From Leptothermofonsia sp049200465 (lineage in GTDB: Bacteria; Cyanobacteriota; Cyanobacteriia; Leptolyngbyales; Leptolyngbyaceae), in contig NZ_CP120836.1 in assembly GCF_049200465.1 (NCBI RefSeq), positions 1,860,001 through 1,924,000 on the forward strand: 64,000 bases of DNA, read 5' to 3'. The position numbers were made by a program, and so were the translations under genes. Positions 17,780-26,542 of this stretch are shown here, in pieces. Positions within the stretch are counted from its first letter, which is position 1. Each line of letters opens with the position of its first letter. The notes under the pieces were generated by a model that saw only the letters and a program-made list of their open reading frames with translations, made no database searches and was not told the origin of the DNA.

Positions 17780-20047
17780 CTAACGACGTTTTTTCAAAGC
17801 TTGTAATTGTTGCTTGAGATGGTTGAGATCGGGCATTTTTTGGCCATAGCGCCAGCGGACGTAGGCTTCAGAAATTTCCTCAATTACAACTGCTCGCTGT
17901 CTGGGCTGATGGGTTCGGGATTGGCGGGCATATTCCAGGGGAGTTTCAGCGGGACGCTTACGAAATCCCTGATCGGCCATCCAATCCAGCATTTGACGAT
18001 AGAGTTGCTCCATCGGCGGAAGCTTCGCTAACCAGCGCTGGTAGCGCCAACTCCGCCATCCTTTCCAGGCCAACCAGCCCCCAAAGCCCAGGGAGATCGC
18101 CCCAATCAACCCGGCAAACAATCCCACCCATCCGCGGGAAAACAGTCCAAACAGCCAGGTAATGGCTCCAATCACCATTCCTAAAGGGAAGCTCAACAGT
18201 CGGCTAACCTGGCTGGTCAGAGGAGAAGGTAGCCAACCCGCGACCCACTTCCAAAATTGCTGCAAAACAGTAAACGTCTGGTCTTCCTCAATAGAAGGTG
18301 GAATTAGTTCGTGCCCCGGAATGGGGTCAAACGCAAACCAGCCGTATTTGGGAAAAAACACTTCAGTAACGGCATAAGCATCGGTGTTGCGAACTACATA
18401 TAAACCGGTAAAGGGGTTAAACTCTCCGGGACCAAAGCCAACCGCCAGCCGGGCAGGGATACCAATCGAACGCAGCATAATAGTTAGCGCTGTGGAGAAA
18501 TGATCCGGATAACCTCCCTGGTACTTGAACAAAAATGCCTCTACCAGGTCTTCATCCTCTCCCAAGAAGGGTAGATTGGGCTGAATTGAATACCGTTGCT
18601 TTAACGCCTGCGCCAGAAACAACGCTTTTTCATAAGCGGAAGTAATGGGACTGGGAGCAGTTGCCAGGAGTTCTTCTGCGCGCTTCCGAACCTTCGCTAC
18701 AATCCTGGGCGGAACTACCAGGTAGTGTTCCCGCATGTAGGCAGAATAATTGGTAGGAGCATTTCGCAGCTTTGCGCGATCGCGGTACGGTACCTGTGAA
18801 ATCACCGTATATGTTAAGCCTTCCACCAACCCCAGGGGCGATCGCAAATTTCCCTCCGGATCAATGGCGACCTGTTGAGTTGGGAAATAAAGCTCCTTCG
18901 GCTGCATCAGGGATGCAATCAGGTTTGGCAATTCCGAAACAACTGTATAGGTTTGCACCACTTCCTTAGTCCTATTCAGGCTGGCCGGTCTGGGTAAGAA
19001 AAATTGATAGGACCAGGTGGGGCGAGTAATCGTTGTGGTTTTGTCGTTTTGAGAAATCTCCCATCCCTGCCCCAGGTAGCGGTCAAACGCCAGGACGCGC
19101 CAGAACCCTTCCGCCTGGGATCGCACCCGCATGACAATCTGTGGCTTTAGGGCTCCCCGCAGATTCTGGTTAATCCGACTGCTAAAGCCATAGTAAAAAT
19201 TTTCGTCTAGCTGACCGGGGCCCAGCCCAGCTTCCCCTCCGGCTCCTCCCGCCCCCTCGCCTTTCCCTGGGTTACCAGAGCGCACATAACCTGGATTAAT
19301 AATCTCGGTACTGTCTGCAAACATTTCGGGGCGGGGAGCACTCACCGGAAACGTCCGTAACTGATAGCCCGGCAGGCGCGGTAAACAGGCAAAAATGGTC
19401 AACCCCAATCCCAGAATGACTACCAGAAAGGTTGCCAGACGTCTGGGAGACAATCCCACCTGTTTGAAGGGAGACTTGGATAAACTGCTCAGCAGTCCAA
19501 GGCGGGAGCGGTAGTCCAACACCAGAACGGGCAGAGCGATCGCCAGAAACAGTAACAACAGGAGCCCAAAGGTCATGGTCTGACTCAGGGTACTGGCAAC
19601 TCCAATCAGAATTAGACCAATCGCCATCGAGTAGCCCAGATCCTTTCGGCGGGGCAGGTCAAAACTATGGAGCACCTGAAGCTGTACCAGCAATTCTGCC
19701 AGCACCAAGCGCGTATCATTCAGTTCCCTCCGCAGCCCCACAAAAAACGCTGCCAGTGCCAGCAGCATTCCAATCGCAATACAAAATTTCGCGGCCATAT
19801 TGGGTTTGTGTCGGCGATACCAGCTCCAACAGGCACCCACCATACTGAGGGGTATCGCCCAGACACTCATAGAGGTTGATGCTGCCACATCCGTCGCTAC
19901 AATCCCCACCAGCACCATGGCCTGTGCCAGCACCCTTAACAGCAGGGATTCTTCCACTTCAGGTGGAGGCAGGGCTTCCAACCGCCGCCACAAACGATCT
20001 ACAACCGGCAGCACCCCTATTCGTTTAGCCCCAGATACACCAGCCAT
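17780..20047 (-). CDS. TgpA-type membrane protein with transglutaminase-fold domain lacking catalytic Cys/His
   Basis: The layout is DUF3488-like N-terminus with about six membrane helices, an extracytoplasmic transglutaminase-fold domain, one more helix and a DUF4129-like tail. The fold is clear from GIPARLAVGFGPGEFNPF and YGWFAFDPIPG. The usual Cys of the GxCxxFA motif is Pro (GGYPDHFSTA, codon 18506-18508), and the usual His of DxHAWxEV is Tyr (NTDAYAVTEVF, codon 18374-18376). It is therefore probably not a working transglutaminase; a binding or scaffolding role is inferred. TTG at 20059 is an alternative start. The GT39-like gene follows directly. Confidence 0.85.
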   Translation of the reverse strand: MAGVSGAKRIGVLPVVDRLWRRLEALPPPEVEESLLLRVLAQAMVLVGIVATDVAASTSMSVWAIPLSMVGACWSWYRRHKPNMAAKFCIAIGMLLALAAFFVGLRRELNDTRLVLAELLVQLQVLHSFDLPRRKDLGYSMAIGLILIGVASTLSQTMTFGLLLLLFLAIALPVLVLDYRSRLGLLSSLSKSPFKQVGLSPRRLATFLVVILGLGLTIFACLPRLPGYQLRTFPVSAPRPEMFADSTEIINPGYVRSGNPGKGEGAGGAGGEAGLGPGQLDENFYYGFSSRINQNLRGALKPQIVMRVRSQAEGFWRVLAFDRYLGQGWEISQNDKTTTITRPTWSYQFFLPRPASLNRTKEVVQTYTVVSELPNLIASLMQPKELYFPTQQVAIDPEGNLRSPLGLVEGLTYTVISQVPYRDRAKLRNAPTNYSAYMREHYLVVPPRIVAKVRKRAEELLATAPSPITSAYEKALFLAQALKQRYSIQPNLPFLGEDEDLVEAFLFKYQGGYPDHFSTALTIMLRSIGIPARLAVGFGPGEFNPFTGLYVVRNTDAYAVTEVFFPKYGWFAFDPIPGHELIPPSIEEDQTFTVLQQFWKWVAGWLPSPLTSQVSRLLSFPLGMVIGAITWLFGLFSRGWVGLFAGLIGAISLGFGGWLAWKGWRSWRYQRWLAKLPPMEQLYRQMLDWMADQGFRKRPAETPLEYARQSRTHQPRQRAVVIEEISEAYVRWRYGQKMPDLNHLKQQLQALKKRR

Positions 20048-20129
20048 TCTATTGAACAAAGGTAGTTGATTCCTACAGCCATACTACCCACAATTCAGGC
20101 TGGCTCAACGGATTCCCGCAGGTTGACAT

Positions 20130-20260
20130 CGGATTGAGGGGAATGGAGGGGGGAATGAGTGGATGGATGGATGAATTTTGAGTTCTGAGATGGATGGATG
20201 AGTTTTGAGTTCTGAATTGTAACGGATCCCTAGCCTCTTCTAACTCTACTCCCACCCCAG
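20130..20260. repeat. Low-complexity spacer with 30-bp tandem unit
   Basis: 'ggatggatga' plus 'ttttgagttctgag' phrases occur twice in tandem. They are the same phrases as in the other spacers. Confidence 0.7.
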
Positions 20261-20300
20261 AGACAGACCCCAGACATCCCTGTCAGCTCGCCCTTAAACC

Positions 20301-20400
20301 CTAGCGATTTGTCAGTTCTAATTTTGTACCTCCGGATTGAGTAAGAGTGGTTATTTTGTGAGTTTTCAACTCACAAAATAAATCTTGACAGACCACTAGC
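20301..20400 (+). repeat. MITE-like element, family E
   Basis: Ends CTAGCGATTTGTCA and TGACAGACCACTAGC are near inverted repeats. An internal hairpin TTTTGTGAG / CTCACAAAA lies before the right end. The second copy is at 27406-27514. Confidence 0.65.
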
Positions 20401-20427
20401 CCCTTCTAGCTCTAACCTCCTACCCCC

Positions 20428-21501
20428 TTACTCTTCGACTATTCGGATCACAAAAATCAAGGGATTGGGGTCTTTCTCTGTTAGACGCACTTCCAGCGTA
20501 TAGGACTGATTGGGTTGAACCTCATTCAACTCGACGCTGAGATTGCCTGCTGTCAGGCGATCGCCACTGGCCTGTAGACCATTGCCAAGTAAACGCAGGC
20601 TACCTCCGCAGGGCAGGTTCCCCTCAATCCGCAGCTTTGCCGATGAAGTTATAAGCTCATAGGCAGCTACGAGCGACATTGTCCCAACTTCTGTCACCCA
20701 CTGCCGTTCTACCCGCGGCTGGCGGGAAGAGAGAGTTAGCGTAAGAGCGGTCATAATTTCCCGTGCAGCCAGAAGAGACAGTACCATTTGCTGGGCAGAA
20801 ACTGCCGTCTCGTAGCTGAGTGGATAATTAGTTCCCGGTGCTGGTGCGGTCGTGGTTCCAGAGCGGACAGGGGAGGTCATAACCAGACCAGCCAACTGGT
20901 TCAATGTTTGAGTATGACCCGGAAACAGGTCCTCAACAATGCGCACTAACTTCGCCCCTTCCAGGAGGGAGGATTGGGCAACTTCCTGACAGCGCTGGAA
21001 CAGTTGTGCCAGAACTTTTTCTGGCATTGGAACCGGGAGGTTCAGATTCTTGAGCTGACTTGTCCACAGCCCCACGGGAACTTTTTGGCTTCCAGCCGCA
21101 GTCACTGGAGTTGCTTGCGTATTAGTTGCGGCACAGGGAATCACTTCTGTCTCGTAATCATGAATCTCTGTTTCCCAGGGGAAAAGAGGTGGGTTTCGTT
21201 GAATCTCGGTCTGAAGTCGATTTTTCAACAGGGAATAAAAACGGTCTTGCACGGCAGGTATTTCTCCAAGTTCGAATAGGGATTCCCTTTGTGAGGGAAT
21301 AGTCTCTGACCCATGCTGACTGGAGGTTATAGAGGATGCATCCTGCGAAATAGGGGAATTAGATAAGTTTGGGCCGGAAAAGCCCTCGCCTGCGCTCAAA
21401 TCTTTGCTGATTGCCGCTGCATCTGCCATTGATGCATTGGGGATCAAATCTTGAAGGAGCTTTAGCAGTTTTCTCTGGAGAACCTCTGAGTCATCATGCA
21501 T
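20428..21501 (-). CDS. patU: PatU-like protein (heterocyst pattern family)
   Basis: This 357-residue soluble protein starts DDSEVLQRKLLKLLQDLIPN and has a low-complexity Ser/Gln region, then a conserved C-terminal part ending VELNEVQPNQSYTLEVRL. The assignment rests mainly on position: it directly follows hetZ with a 74-base gap, as patU5-patU3 follow hetZ in Nostoc. Here PatU would be one protein rather than two. In Nostoc PatU and HetZ act together in cell-fate control. AGGAG lies 9-10 bases before the ATG. The function in this organism is unknown. Confidence 0.7.
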   Translation of the reverse strand: MHDDSEVLQRKLLKLLQDLIPNASMADAAAISKDLSAGEGFSGPNLSNSPISQDASSITSSQHGSETIPSQRESLFELGEIPAVQDRFYSLLKNRLQTEIQRNPPLFPWETEIHDYETEVIPCAATNTQATPVTAAGSQKVPVGLWTSQLKNLNLPVPMPEKVLAQLFQRCQEVAQSSLLEGAKLVRIVEDLFPGHTQTLNQLAGLVMTSPVRSGTTTAPAPGTNYPLSYETAVSAQQMVLSLLAAREIMTALTLTLSSRQPRVERQWVTEVGTMSLVAAYELITSSAKLRIEGNLPCGGSLRLLGNGLQASGDRLTAGNLSVELNEVQPNQSYTLEVRLTEKDPNPLIFVIRIVEE

Positions 21502-21575
21502 GGTTTATAGACTCCTATTCATTGGTAGACGCCGTTCCTCCGGATAGTAAGTTACAAATTTCCCAATAACAATCG

Positions 21576-22733
21576 CTACAGATTTCCATCGTTGCGAATT
21601 TCCCAGGCTTTTTCTAGGATTTTGAACCATTGTTTACGAACCTGGCTAACGGTGCAGCTAAGCGATTGGGCGATCGCTGCGTCCGGCTGTCCCTGTTTCT
21701 TCAACTCCAGAATTTGGGATTGTTGTGAATCAAGCTGGGAAAAGAAAATCTGCCACCGTTCTGGCGTCAGCCCCAGATTATTGTTCAGGTCAATCTCCAA
21801 CCACTGGTGTACCAGTTCCCACTCATGGGAAAGGGCAAATCGAATCAAATGATACTTAAATCGCTGTTGCAGATAGTCCCGCTCACGGGGGGTTAGCTCC
21901 AGAATGCTCTCAATTTCGTTAGCAGGCAGATCCTGTAGTCGAAGAACAAAATATTTCACGCAATCCTTCTGATTCCGTTCCTCTAAATAACTGATCAATT
22001 TATCAATCACCGTCTCTCGCAGACTATCTTCCGTGGGCTCTGGTTCCTGGGCAACCATCTGTTCCCGCACCTGTTGAATCGAAGCGGCATTCCACTGGTT
22101 ATCACTGTCTCCAGAAACCCCTTCAGCAGCCCGTTCAATGTCAACCGGAGTTTCAGTAGGCTGCTGCTGCGAAAACGTTTGAGCTCGCAGAATAATTAAT
22201 TGTTGATTGCGGTACCCTGGTAGGGGAATTCGCCGCTTACCATAGCGTTCCGTAAAGGCCATCCACTCTGCCAATTGCAACAGCGTGGTGGGTTGATAAG
22301 TCGAGGGCAATTGGGATTCTCGACGGAAGGCATTCAAAGCTTCCATGTAAAAGCTTTGAAGGAAATCTTCAATCAGCGTCAGGCGGGCATGGTAACTGGA
22401 TTGAGTTTGGGGGGGGTTAATGTAGCGGTAAACTACGGCGCTCAGACTGCTGTGAAGTTCGACCCGTCCCCGCTTAGAGCCCAGCTTGTAGTAATGAATA
22501 CACTGCTGTAATCGGTGCTCTGCCAGGCTCGTTGCCCAAGACTCAATATCACCAGAAGCCTGAATACGTCTACTTTCAGAACAAATCCGAGTAATTTCCT
22601 TGAAAAGGCGATCTGCCACATCCCAGCAATTCTGCTCAGAAGCATTCGTTGACAATCTTAATTTGTTGAACAACAGTTGAAAAGTTGGCTCCACGCTCTG
22701 GCAGATATCCCCCACAGCCTTCAACCTACACAA
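21576..22733 (-). CDS. hetZ: HetZ-like regulator of cell differentiation
   Basis: The sequence follows HetZ across nearly its full 385-residue length: VEPTFQLLFNKLRLST, NCWDVADRLFKEITRIC, HYYKLGSKRGRVELHSSLSA, IEDFLQSFYMEALNAFRRE and RYGKRRIPLPG. The C-terminus (LKKQGQPDAAIAQSLSCTVS followed by KQWFKILEKAWEIRN) resembles a sigma-70 region 4 type helix-turn-helix. In Nostoc HetZ is needed early in heterocyst differentiation; it is also kept in filamentous species that make no heterocysts. The start is uncertain (TTG at 22733 or downstream GTG/TTG). patU follows on the same strand. Confidence 0.85.
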   Translation of the reverse strand: MCRLKAVGDICQSVEPTFQLLFNKLRLSTNASEQNCWDVADRLFKEITRICSESRRIQASGDIESWATSLAEHRLQQCIHYYKLGSKRGRVELHSSLSAVVYRYINPPQTQSSYHARLTLIEDFLQSFYMEALNAFRRESQLPSTYQPTTLLQLAEWMAFTERYGKRRIPLPGYRNQQLIILRAQTFSQQQPTETPVDIERAAEGVSGDSDNQWNAASIQQVREQMVAQEPEPTEDSLRETVIDKLISYLEERNQKDCVKYFVLRLQDLPANEIESILELTPRERDYLQQRFKYHLIRFALSHEWELVHQWLEIDLNNNLGLTPERWQIFFSQLDSQQSQILELKKQGQPDAAIAQSLSCTVSQVRKQWFKILEKAWEIRNDGNL

Positions 22734-23143
22734 TAACGACAGAGTAACGACAGAATAACAGCAGAAATTGATAGCGATTCTCTCAATTGTGACAACAATA
22801 TCGTTGTAGCGTCCAGACTAATCCAAACCAAATTGAGTTTAGACCAGGTTGACTAGTGTGTTCCTCTAATCTGCTGACAGAAATAAAACTGGTCATTTTG
22901 TTGCTCCAATAGGGAAATATTTGATCAGTTTTCTTCTTAAAGGGGGAAAGGGGGCTCCCTTGCAAGTTGGGCACCTGTACACTAAATCAACAGGTCAGCC
23001 GCCTATGCCCCGTGCCCACCCCCAAGCAGGAAAATCTTCCTTCCTGGTACGGCATGTTTGAAACCTGCCCCAACACTCCACACCCGACTCCTTATTTTCA
23101 ATTAATCGAGATAACGTTATCAAGAAATGGACAGATTGCTGAA
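22734..23143. other. 410-bp divergent intergenic region upstream of hetZ
   Basis: It should hold the hetZ promoter. 'taacgacagagtaacgacagaataac' is a short imperfect tandem repeat next to the start. No other structure was recognised. Confidence 0.4.
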
Positions 23144-23624
23144 ATGGACTTAGACCAACAAATTCAGTCATTAATAGAAAACGCCCCTCAAGATGGCTCA
23201 ACTCCAGCACTCGTTGAAGCGATCGCCCCCGCTCTGAAGCAATTAGCCGGACAACTTCGCCACTCCCAGTACTATATTGTGCAAACGGTTGATCAGGAAT
23301 GGGCCGTGACCTCACTGCAAAGTCGTGCCCAACCGAATGAGGAAAAAACCGTGGTATACGCCTATTCCACCCTCAAAGATGTCTCTTCGGGGCCCTATCC
23401 AATGCATGACCCTACAATGATGGCGCTTCCGGTCCCGGTTACTCACATCCTGTTTCAAATGCTGGCGTTGGAAGGGGGTCAGCAGTACCATCTTTTTCGA
23501 AACTCCCGGCGACACCAACGTGGGGACAGAAATTCAACGAGATGAACTGACAAAACTGGCCCAGGCTTGCCTCTCCCAAATCCAGCCAGGTTCAGGATCC
23601 CCTTTTCCACCCGATATCGCGTGA
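23144..23624 (+). pseudogene. Conserved small protein, apparent +1 frameshift in a G run
   Basis: From the ATG at 23144 (MDLDQQIQSLIENAPQDG) the frame runs well through ALPVPVTHILFQMLALEG, then becomes a poor Arg-rich tail and stops at 23545. Removing one G from the five-G run at 23474-23478 restores a smooth continuation GVSSTIFFETPGDTNVGTEI and on to a stop at 23622-23624, giving a protein of about 160 residues. The function is unknown. The upstream extension to 22967 is not supported. The break may be a sequencing error rather than true loss. Confidence 0.7.
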
Positions 23625-23629
23625 GGTAG

Positions 23630-23835
23630 GGAGTTTTAAGTTTGGATGAGGCCAGAAGCCAGGAGTCGGGAGTGGGGAGGGGTGATGAGATAGGGGGAGG
23701 GGGAGATAGGGGGATTACTCTTTTTACACCCATTACTCCATCACTTCCTTGTTCCCTATTCCCCATCCCCCGACTCCCCACTTCTGACTCCTGACTCCCC
23801 ACTCCCGACTCCTTTTCCTTCCTAAAAAACAGCTC
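23630..23835. repeat. Low-complexity G/A- then C/T-rich spacer
   Basis: 'gaggccagaagccaggagtc' and 'cccgactccccacttctgac' type phrases form one long imperfect inverted repeat. It resembles other spacers in the window. Confidence 0.75.
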
Positions 23836-23964
23836 CAAAATATTGCCCTCCCAGAGTGTAAACAAATATAACGATATTGACGTCAAACCGCCTTGATGTC
23901 TTGACAGCAGATTGTACAGCCGATATCCTGACAGGCATACCCGGGTACAAAAACTGAGAGTTCT

Positions 23965-24331
23965 ATGCCAGATAAACAAAAAGGTTACGTTATATCTTCC
24001 ACCTGAACTGCATCGTAAACTCAAGGTGCGTGCAGCCCTTGATGCTGAAACTATGACGGATATTGCTCAAAGAGCGATCGGATTTTATCTATCCCATCCC
24101 GATATAGTTGAGCATTATGAAGAAATTCATGGTCAGAGCCACCGGGTGTACAGCTGTCCTGATTGTTCTTCTCCAGTTGTTTTACGTGAGGGTGAAATCG
24201 TTTCACTTCGCAAGCAGTCCGGCGTTCTAGTTGAAGAGGCTCTTTCAATGAGTGGGCATTCTCAGTCTGACTCTGTCTCTGTCGGCGTTGATTCCCAGGG
24301 TGAGGGTGAGCTAGTTCCAGTTTGTTCCTGA
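23965..24331 (+). CDS. Ribbon-helix-helix protein with CxxC motif, apparent frameshift near start
   Basis: The core VTLYLPPELHRKLKVRAALD followed by a helix (AETMTDIAQRAIGFYL) is a typical ribbon-helix-helix DNA-binding unit; a CPDC motif follows (YSCPDCSSPVV), then a Ser-rich tail. The natural start seems to be ATG at 23965 (MPDKQK), but it is out of frame by one base. Deleting one base from the A5G2 run at 23978-23984 joins MPDKQK directly to VTLYLPPEL. As assembled, the frame is open only from 23912 with an implausible leader. It lies 99 bases before ycf46 on the same strand. Confidence 0.75.
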
Positions 24332-24430
24332 ATGATTTCGGGTCATCAGCAACTGGAATGGGGATTGATTCAGCACTTATAGAAACGCTGAAATTTCAGG
24401 CGTCTGCTCTGTCTCTAGTGGGTTGATGTT

Positions 24431-25936
24431 ATGCATGAAGAGCTAAGTATTCTGATTCAAGCCCAGTATCCTCTGATCTACCTCGTGACTTCTGAGGAAG
24501 AGCGTGCCGAGCAGGTAATTGCCGGAATAGCGCAAGCTAAACCGCAGCGAAAAGTCTTTGTTTGGACAGTCACCCACGGAATCGTTGAATACGGTCAACC
24601 TCGCAATATCACTCAGCACAACACGGTTTCTCCTGAGGCAGCCATTGAGTGGGTGACTCGGCAGCGAGAGCCAGGATTGTTTGTGTTTAAGGACTTACAT
24701 CACTTTTACTCAGCTCCAGTGATTCGTTGGCTGAGGGATGCGATCGCTAGCTTCAAAGGGACTCAGAAGAATATCATCCTCATGTCTCCTGTGCAAGAGA
24801 TTCCCATTGATTTAGAGAAAGAGGTTGCTGTCCTTGATTTTGCAATGCCAGATATGGCTGAACTGAATCAGGTCCTCACCAACCAGCTTGAGCAATCTCG
24901 CGGTCGTCGGATCTCCACAGAAGCCAGGGAGAAGTTGCTGAAAGCTGCCCTTGGATTGACCCGGGATGAAGCAGAAAAGGTTTATCGCAAAGCTCAGGTG
25001 ACAGCCGGACGCTTAACTGAAGAAGAAGTTGGCGTCGTCCTTTCTGAGAAGAAGCAACTAATTCGGCGGAACGGAATTCTGGAGTACATTGAAGAAGATG
25101 AAACTATTGATTCTGTTGGCGGTTTAGAAGAACTGAAGCGGTGGTTGAAGCAGCGCTCTAATGCCTTCACTGAACGTGCCAGGGAATATGGGCTACCCCA
25201 ACCAAAAGGAATGCTAATTCTGGGGGTTCCAGGTTGTGGAAAGTCATTGATTGCCAAAACGACTGCTCGCCTCTGGGGTTTACCTTTATTGCGCCTGGAT
25301 ATGGGGCGGGTTTATGACGGTTCAATGGTGGGGCGTTCTGAAGCGAATTTACGTAACGCGCTCAAAACGGCTGAATCGATTTCCCCGGCCATCCTCTTTA
25401 TTGACGAGTTAGATAAAGCTTTTGCTGGTGGGGCGGGTTCGGCTGACTCCGATGGCGGAACTTCCAGTCGTATTTTTGGTTCCTTCCTCACCTGGATGCA
25501 GGAAAAGACATCGCCCGTCTTTGTGATGGCAACGGCAAACCGGGTAGAGCGGTTGCCAGGCGAGTTTTTACGCAAGGGACGTTTTGATGAAATCTTTTTT
25601 GTGGATTTACCCAATACGGAGGAGCGGAAGGAGATTTTCAAGATCCACTTATCCAAGCGGCGGCGAGATATTGCCCGCTTTGACTTAGATCAACTGGCCA
25701 ATGTTTGCGAGGGTTACTCTGGTGCGGAGATTGAGCAAGCGTTAATTGCGGCTATGTATGAGGCATTTGCTCAAGATCGAGAGTTTACCCAACTCGATAT
25801 CATTGCAGCCATTAAGTCCACCCTACCGCTTTCCAGAACCATGACCGAGCAGGTAACTGCCCTGAGGGATTGGGCAAGGCAGCGCGCGCGACCTGCGGCG
25901 TCCTCAGTTGCTGAGTATCAGCGACTTGAGTTCTAA
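24431..25936 (+). CDS. ycf46: AAA+ ATPase Ycf46
   Basis: Ycf46 is a cyanobacterial and plastid AAA ATPase linked to photosynthetic acclimation. The 501-residue protein has an N-terminal region of about 220 residues starting EELSILIQAQYPLIYLVTSE, then the AAA module with Walker A GVPGCGKSLIAKT, Walker B AILFIDELDKAF, sensor and arginine finger (FLRKGRFDEIFF). Length is normal. It is followed by ycf35 on the same strand. Confidence 0.95.
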   Translation: MHEELSILIQAQYPLIYLVTSEEERAEQVIAGIAQAKPQRKVFVWTVTHGIVEYGQPRNITQHNTVSPEAAIEWVTRQREPGLFVFKDLHHFYSAPVIRWLRDAIASFKGTQKNIILMSPVQEIPIDLEKEVAVLDFAMPDMAELNQVLTNQLEQSRGRRISTEAREKLLKAALGLTRDEAEKVYRKAQVTAGRLTEEEVGVVLSEKKQLIRRNGILEYIEEDETIDSVGGLEELKRWLKQRSNAFTERAREYGLPQPKGMLILGVPGCGKSLIAKTTARLWGLPLLRLDMGRVYDGSMVGRSEANLRNALKTAESISPAILFIDELDKAFAGGAGSADSDGGTSSRIFGSFLTWMQEKTSPVFVMATANRVERLPGEFLRKGRFDEIFFVDLPNTEERKEIFKIHLSKRRRDIARFDLDQLANVCEGYSGAEIEQALIAAMYEAFAQDREFTQLDIIAAIKSTLPLSRTMTEQVTALRDWARQRARPAASSVAEYQRLEF

Positions 25937-26069
25937 AGCTTTCTCCTGCTTCCCAACAGGAGGAAAGGCTAGCGCAAGCTAGCAGTTTACATCCAAAAGC
26001 TAATAGCGATCGCTGTTAGCCACTAACTAACCAAACGTTGTTCTCAAGTCTCCACAGGAGGAAACCTAA

Positions 26070-26423
26070 ATGTCTCACTTTAGCACTCTGCGCACCAAGA
26101 TCACAGAAGCTGAAATTCTGAAGGCTTCTCTTCGCGACCTGGGTATCACGGTTAAGACTGATGCTGATGTTCGTGGATACAACGGACAGCGGGTTCGTGC
26201 TGACATCGTTGCTGTTCTGGAAGGCGAGTACGATTTGGGCTGGTCTCGCAACTCGGATGGTTCCTTCGACCTGATTGCTGACCTCTGGGGCGTTGCTAAG
26301 AAGCACAATCAGACCGAATTGATCAACTCCATCAACCAGAAATACGCTGTTAACAAGACCCTGGCAGAAGTTAAGCGTCCTGGTCTACAGAACGCAAACG
26401 TCAAACTCGTTCTTCAAAAGTAG
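26070..26423 (+). CDS. ycf35: Ycf35 / DUF1257 protein
   Basis: Members of this family occur in cyanobacteria and some plastids. The 117-residue protein starts SHFSTLRTKITEAEILKASL and contains GYNGQRVRADIVAVLEGEYD and LGWSRNSDGSFDLIADLWG. A strong AGGAGG lies 7-8 bases before the ATG. The function is not established; conservation beside ycf46 suggests a shared role. A terminator follows the stop. Confidence 0.93.
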   Translation: MSHFSTLRTKITEAEILKASLRDLGITVKTDADVRGYNGQRVRADIVAVLEGEYDLGWSRNSDGSFDLIADLWGVAKKHNQTELINSINQKYAVNKTLAEVKRPGLQNANVKLVLQK

Positions 26424-26447
26424 TTTCTCTACGCGTTCCCAAACTAG

Positions 26448-26479
26448 CGGGTTAGCCCTTCCCGGTTAGCCCGTTTTTT
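26448..26479 (+). terminator. Rho-independent terminator of ycf35
   Basis: Stem CGGGTTAGCC / GGTTAGCCCG with two G-T pairs, followed by six T, 25 bases after the ycf35 stop. Confidence 0.75.
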
Positions 26480-26489
26480 GATCAGATCC

Positions 26490-26519
26490 TGTAGAGACGC
26501 GACACGTCGCGTCTCTACA
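26490..26519. repeat. Perfect 14-bp inverted repeat
   Basis: TGTAGAGACGCGAC, two bases, then its exact complement. GTAGAGACG-type hairpins are a dispersed repeat in many cyanobacterial genomes. It lies between the ycf35 terminator and the next gene. Confidence 0.85.
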
Positions 26520-26542
26520 AGTTTTTTACCTCTTAACCTTAT

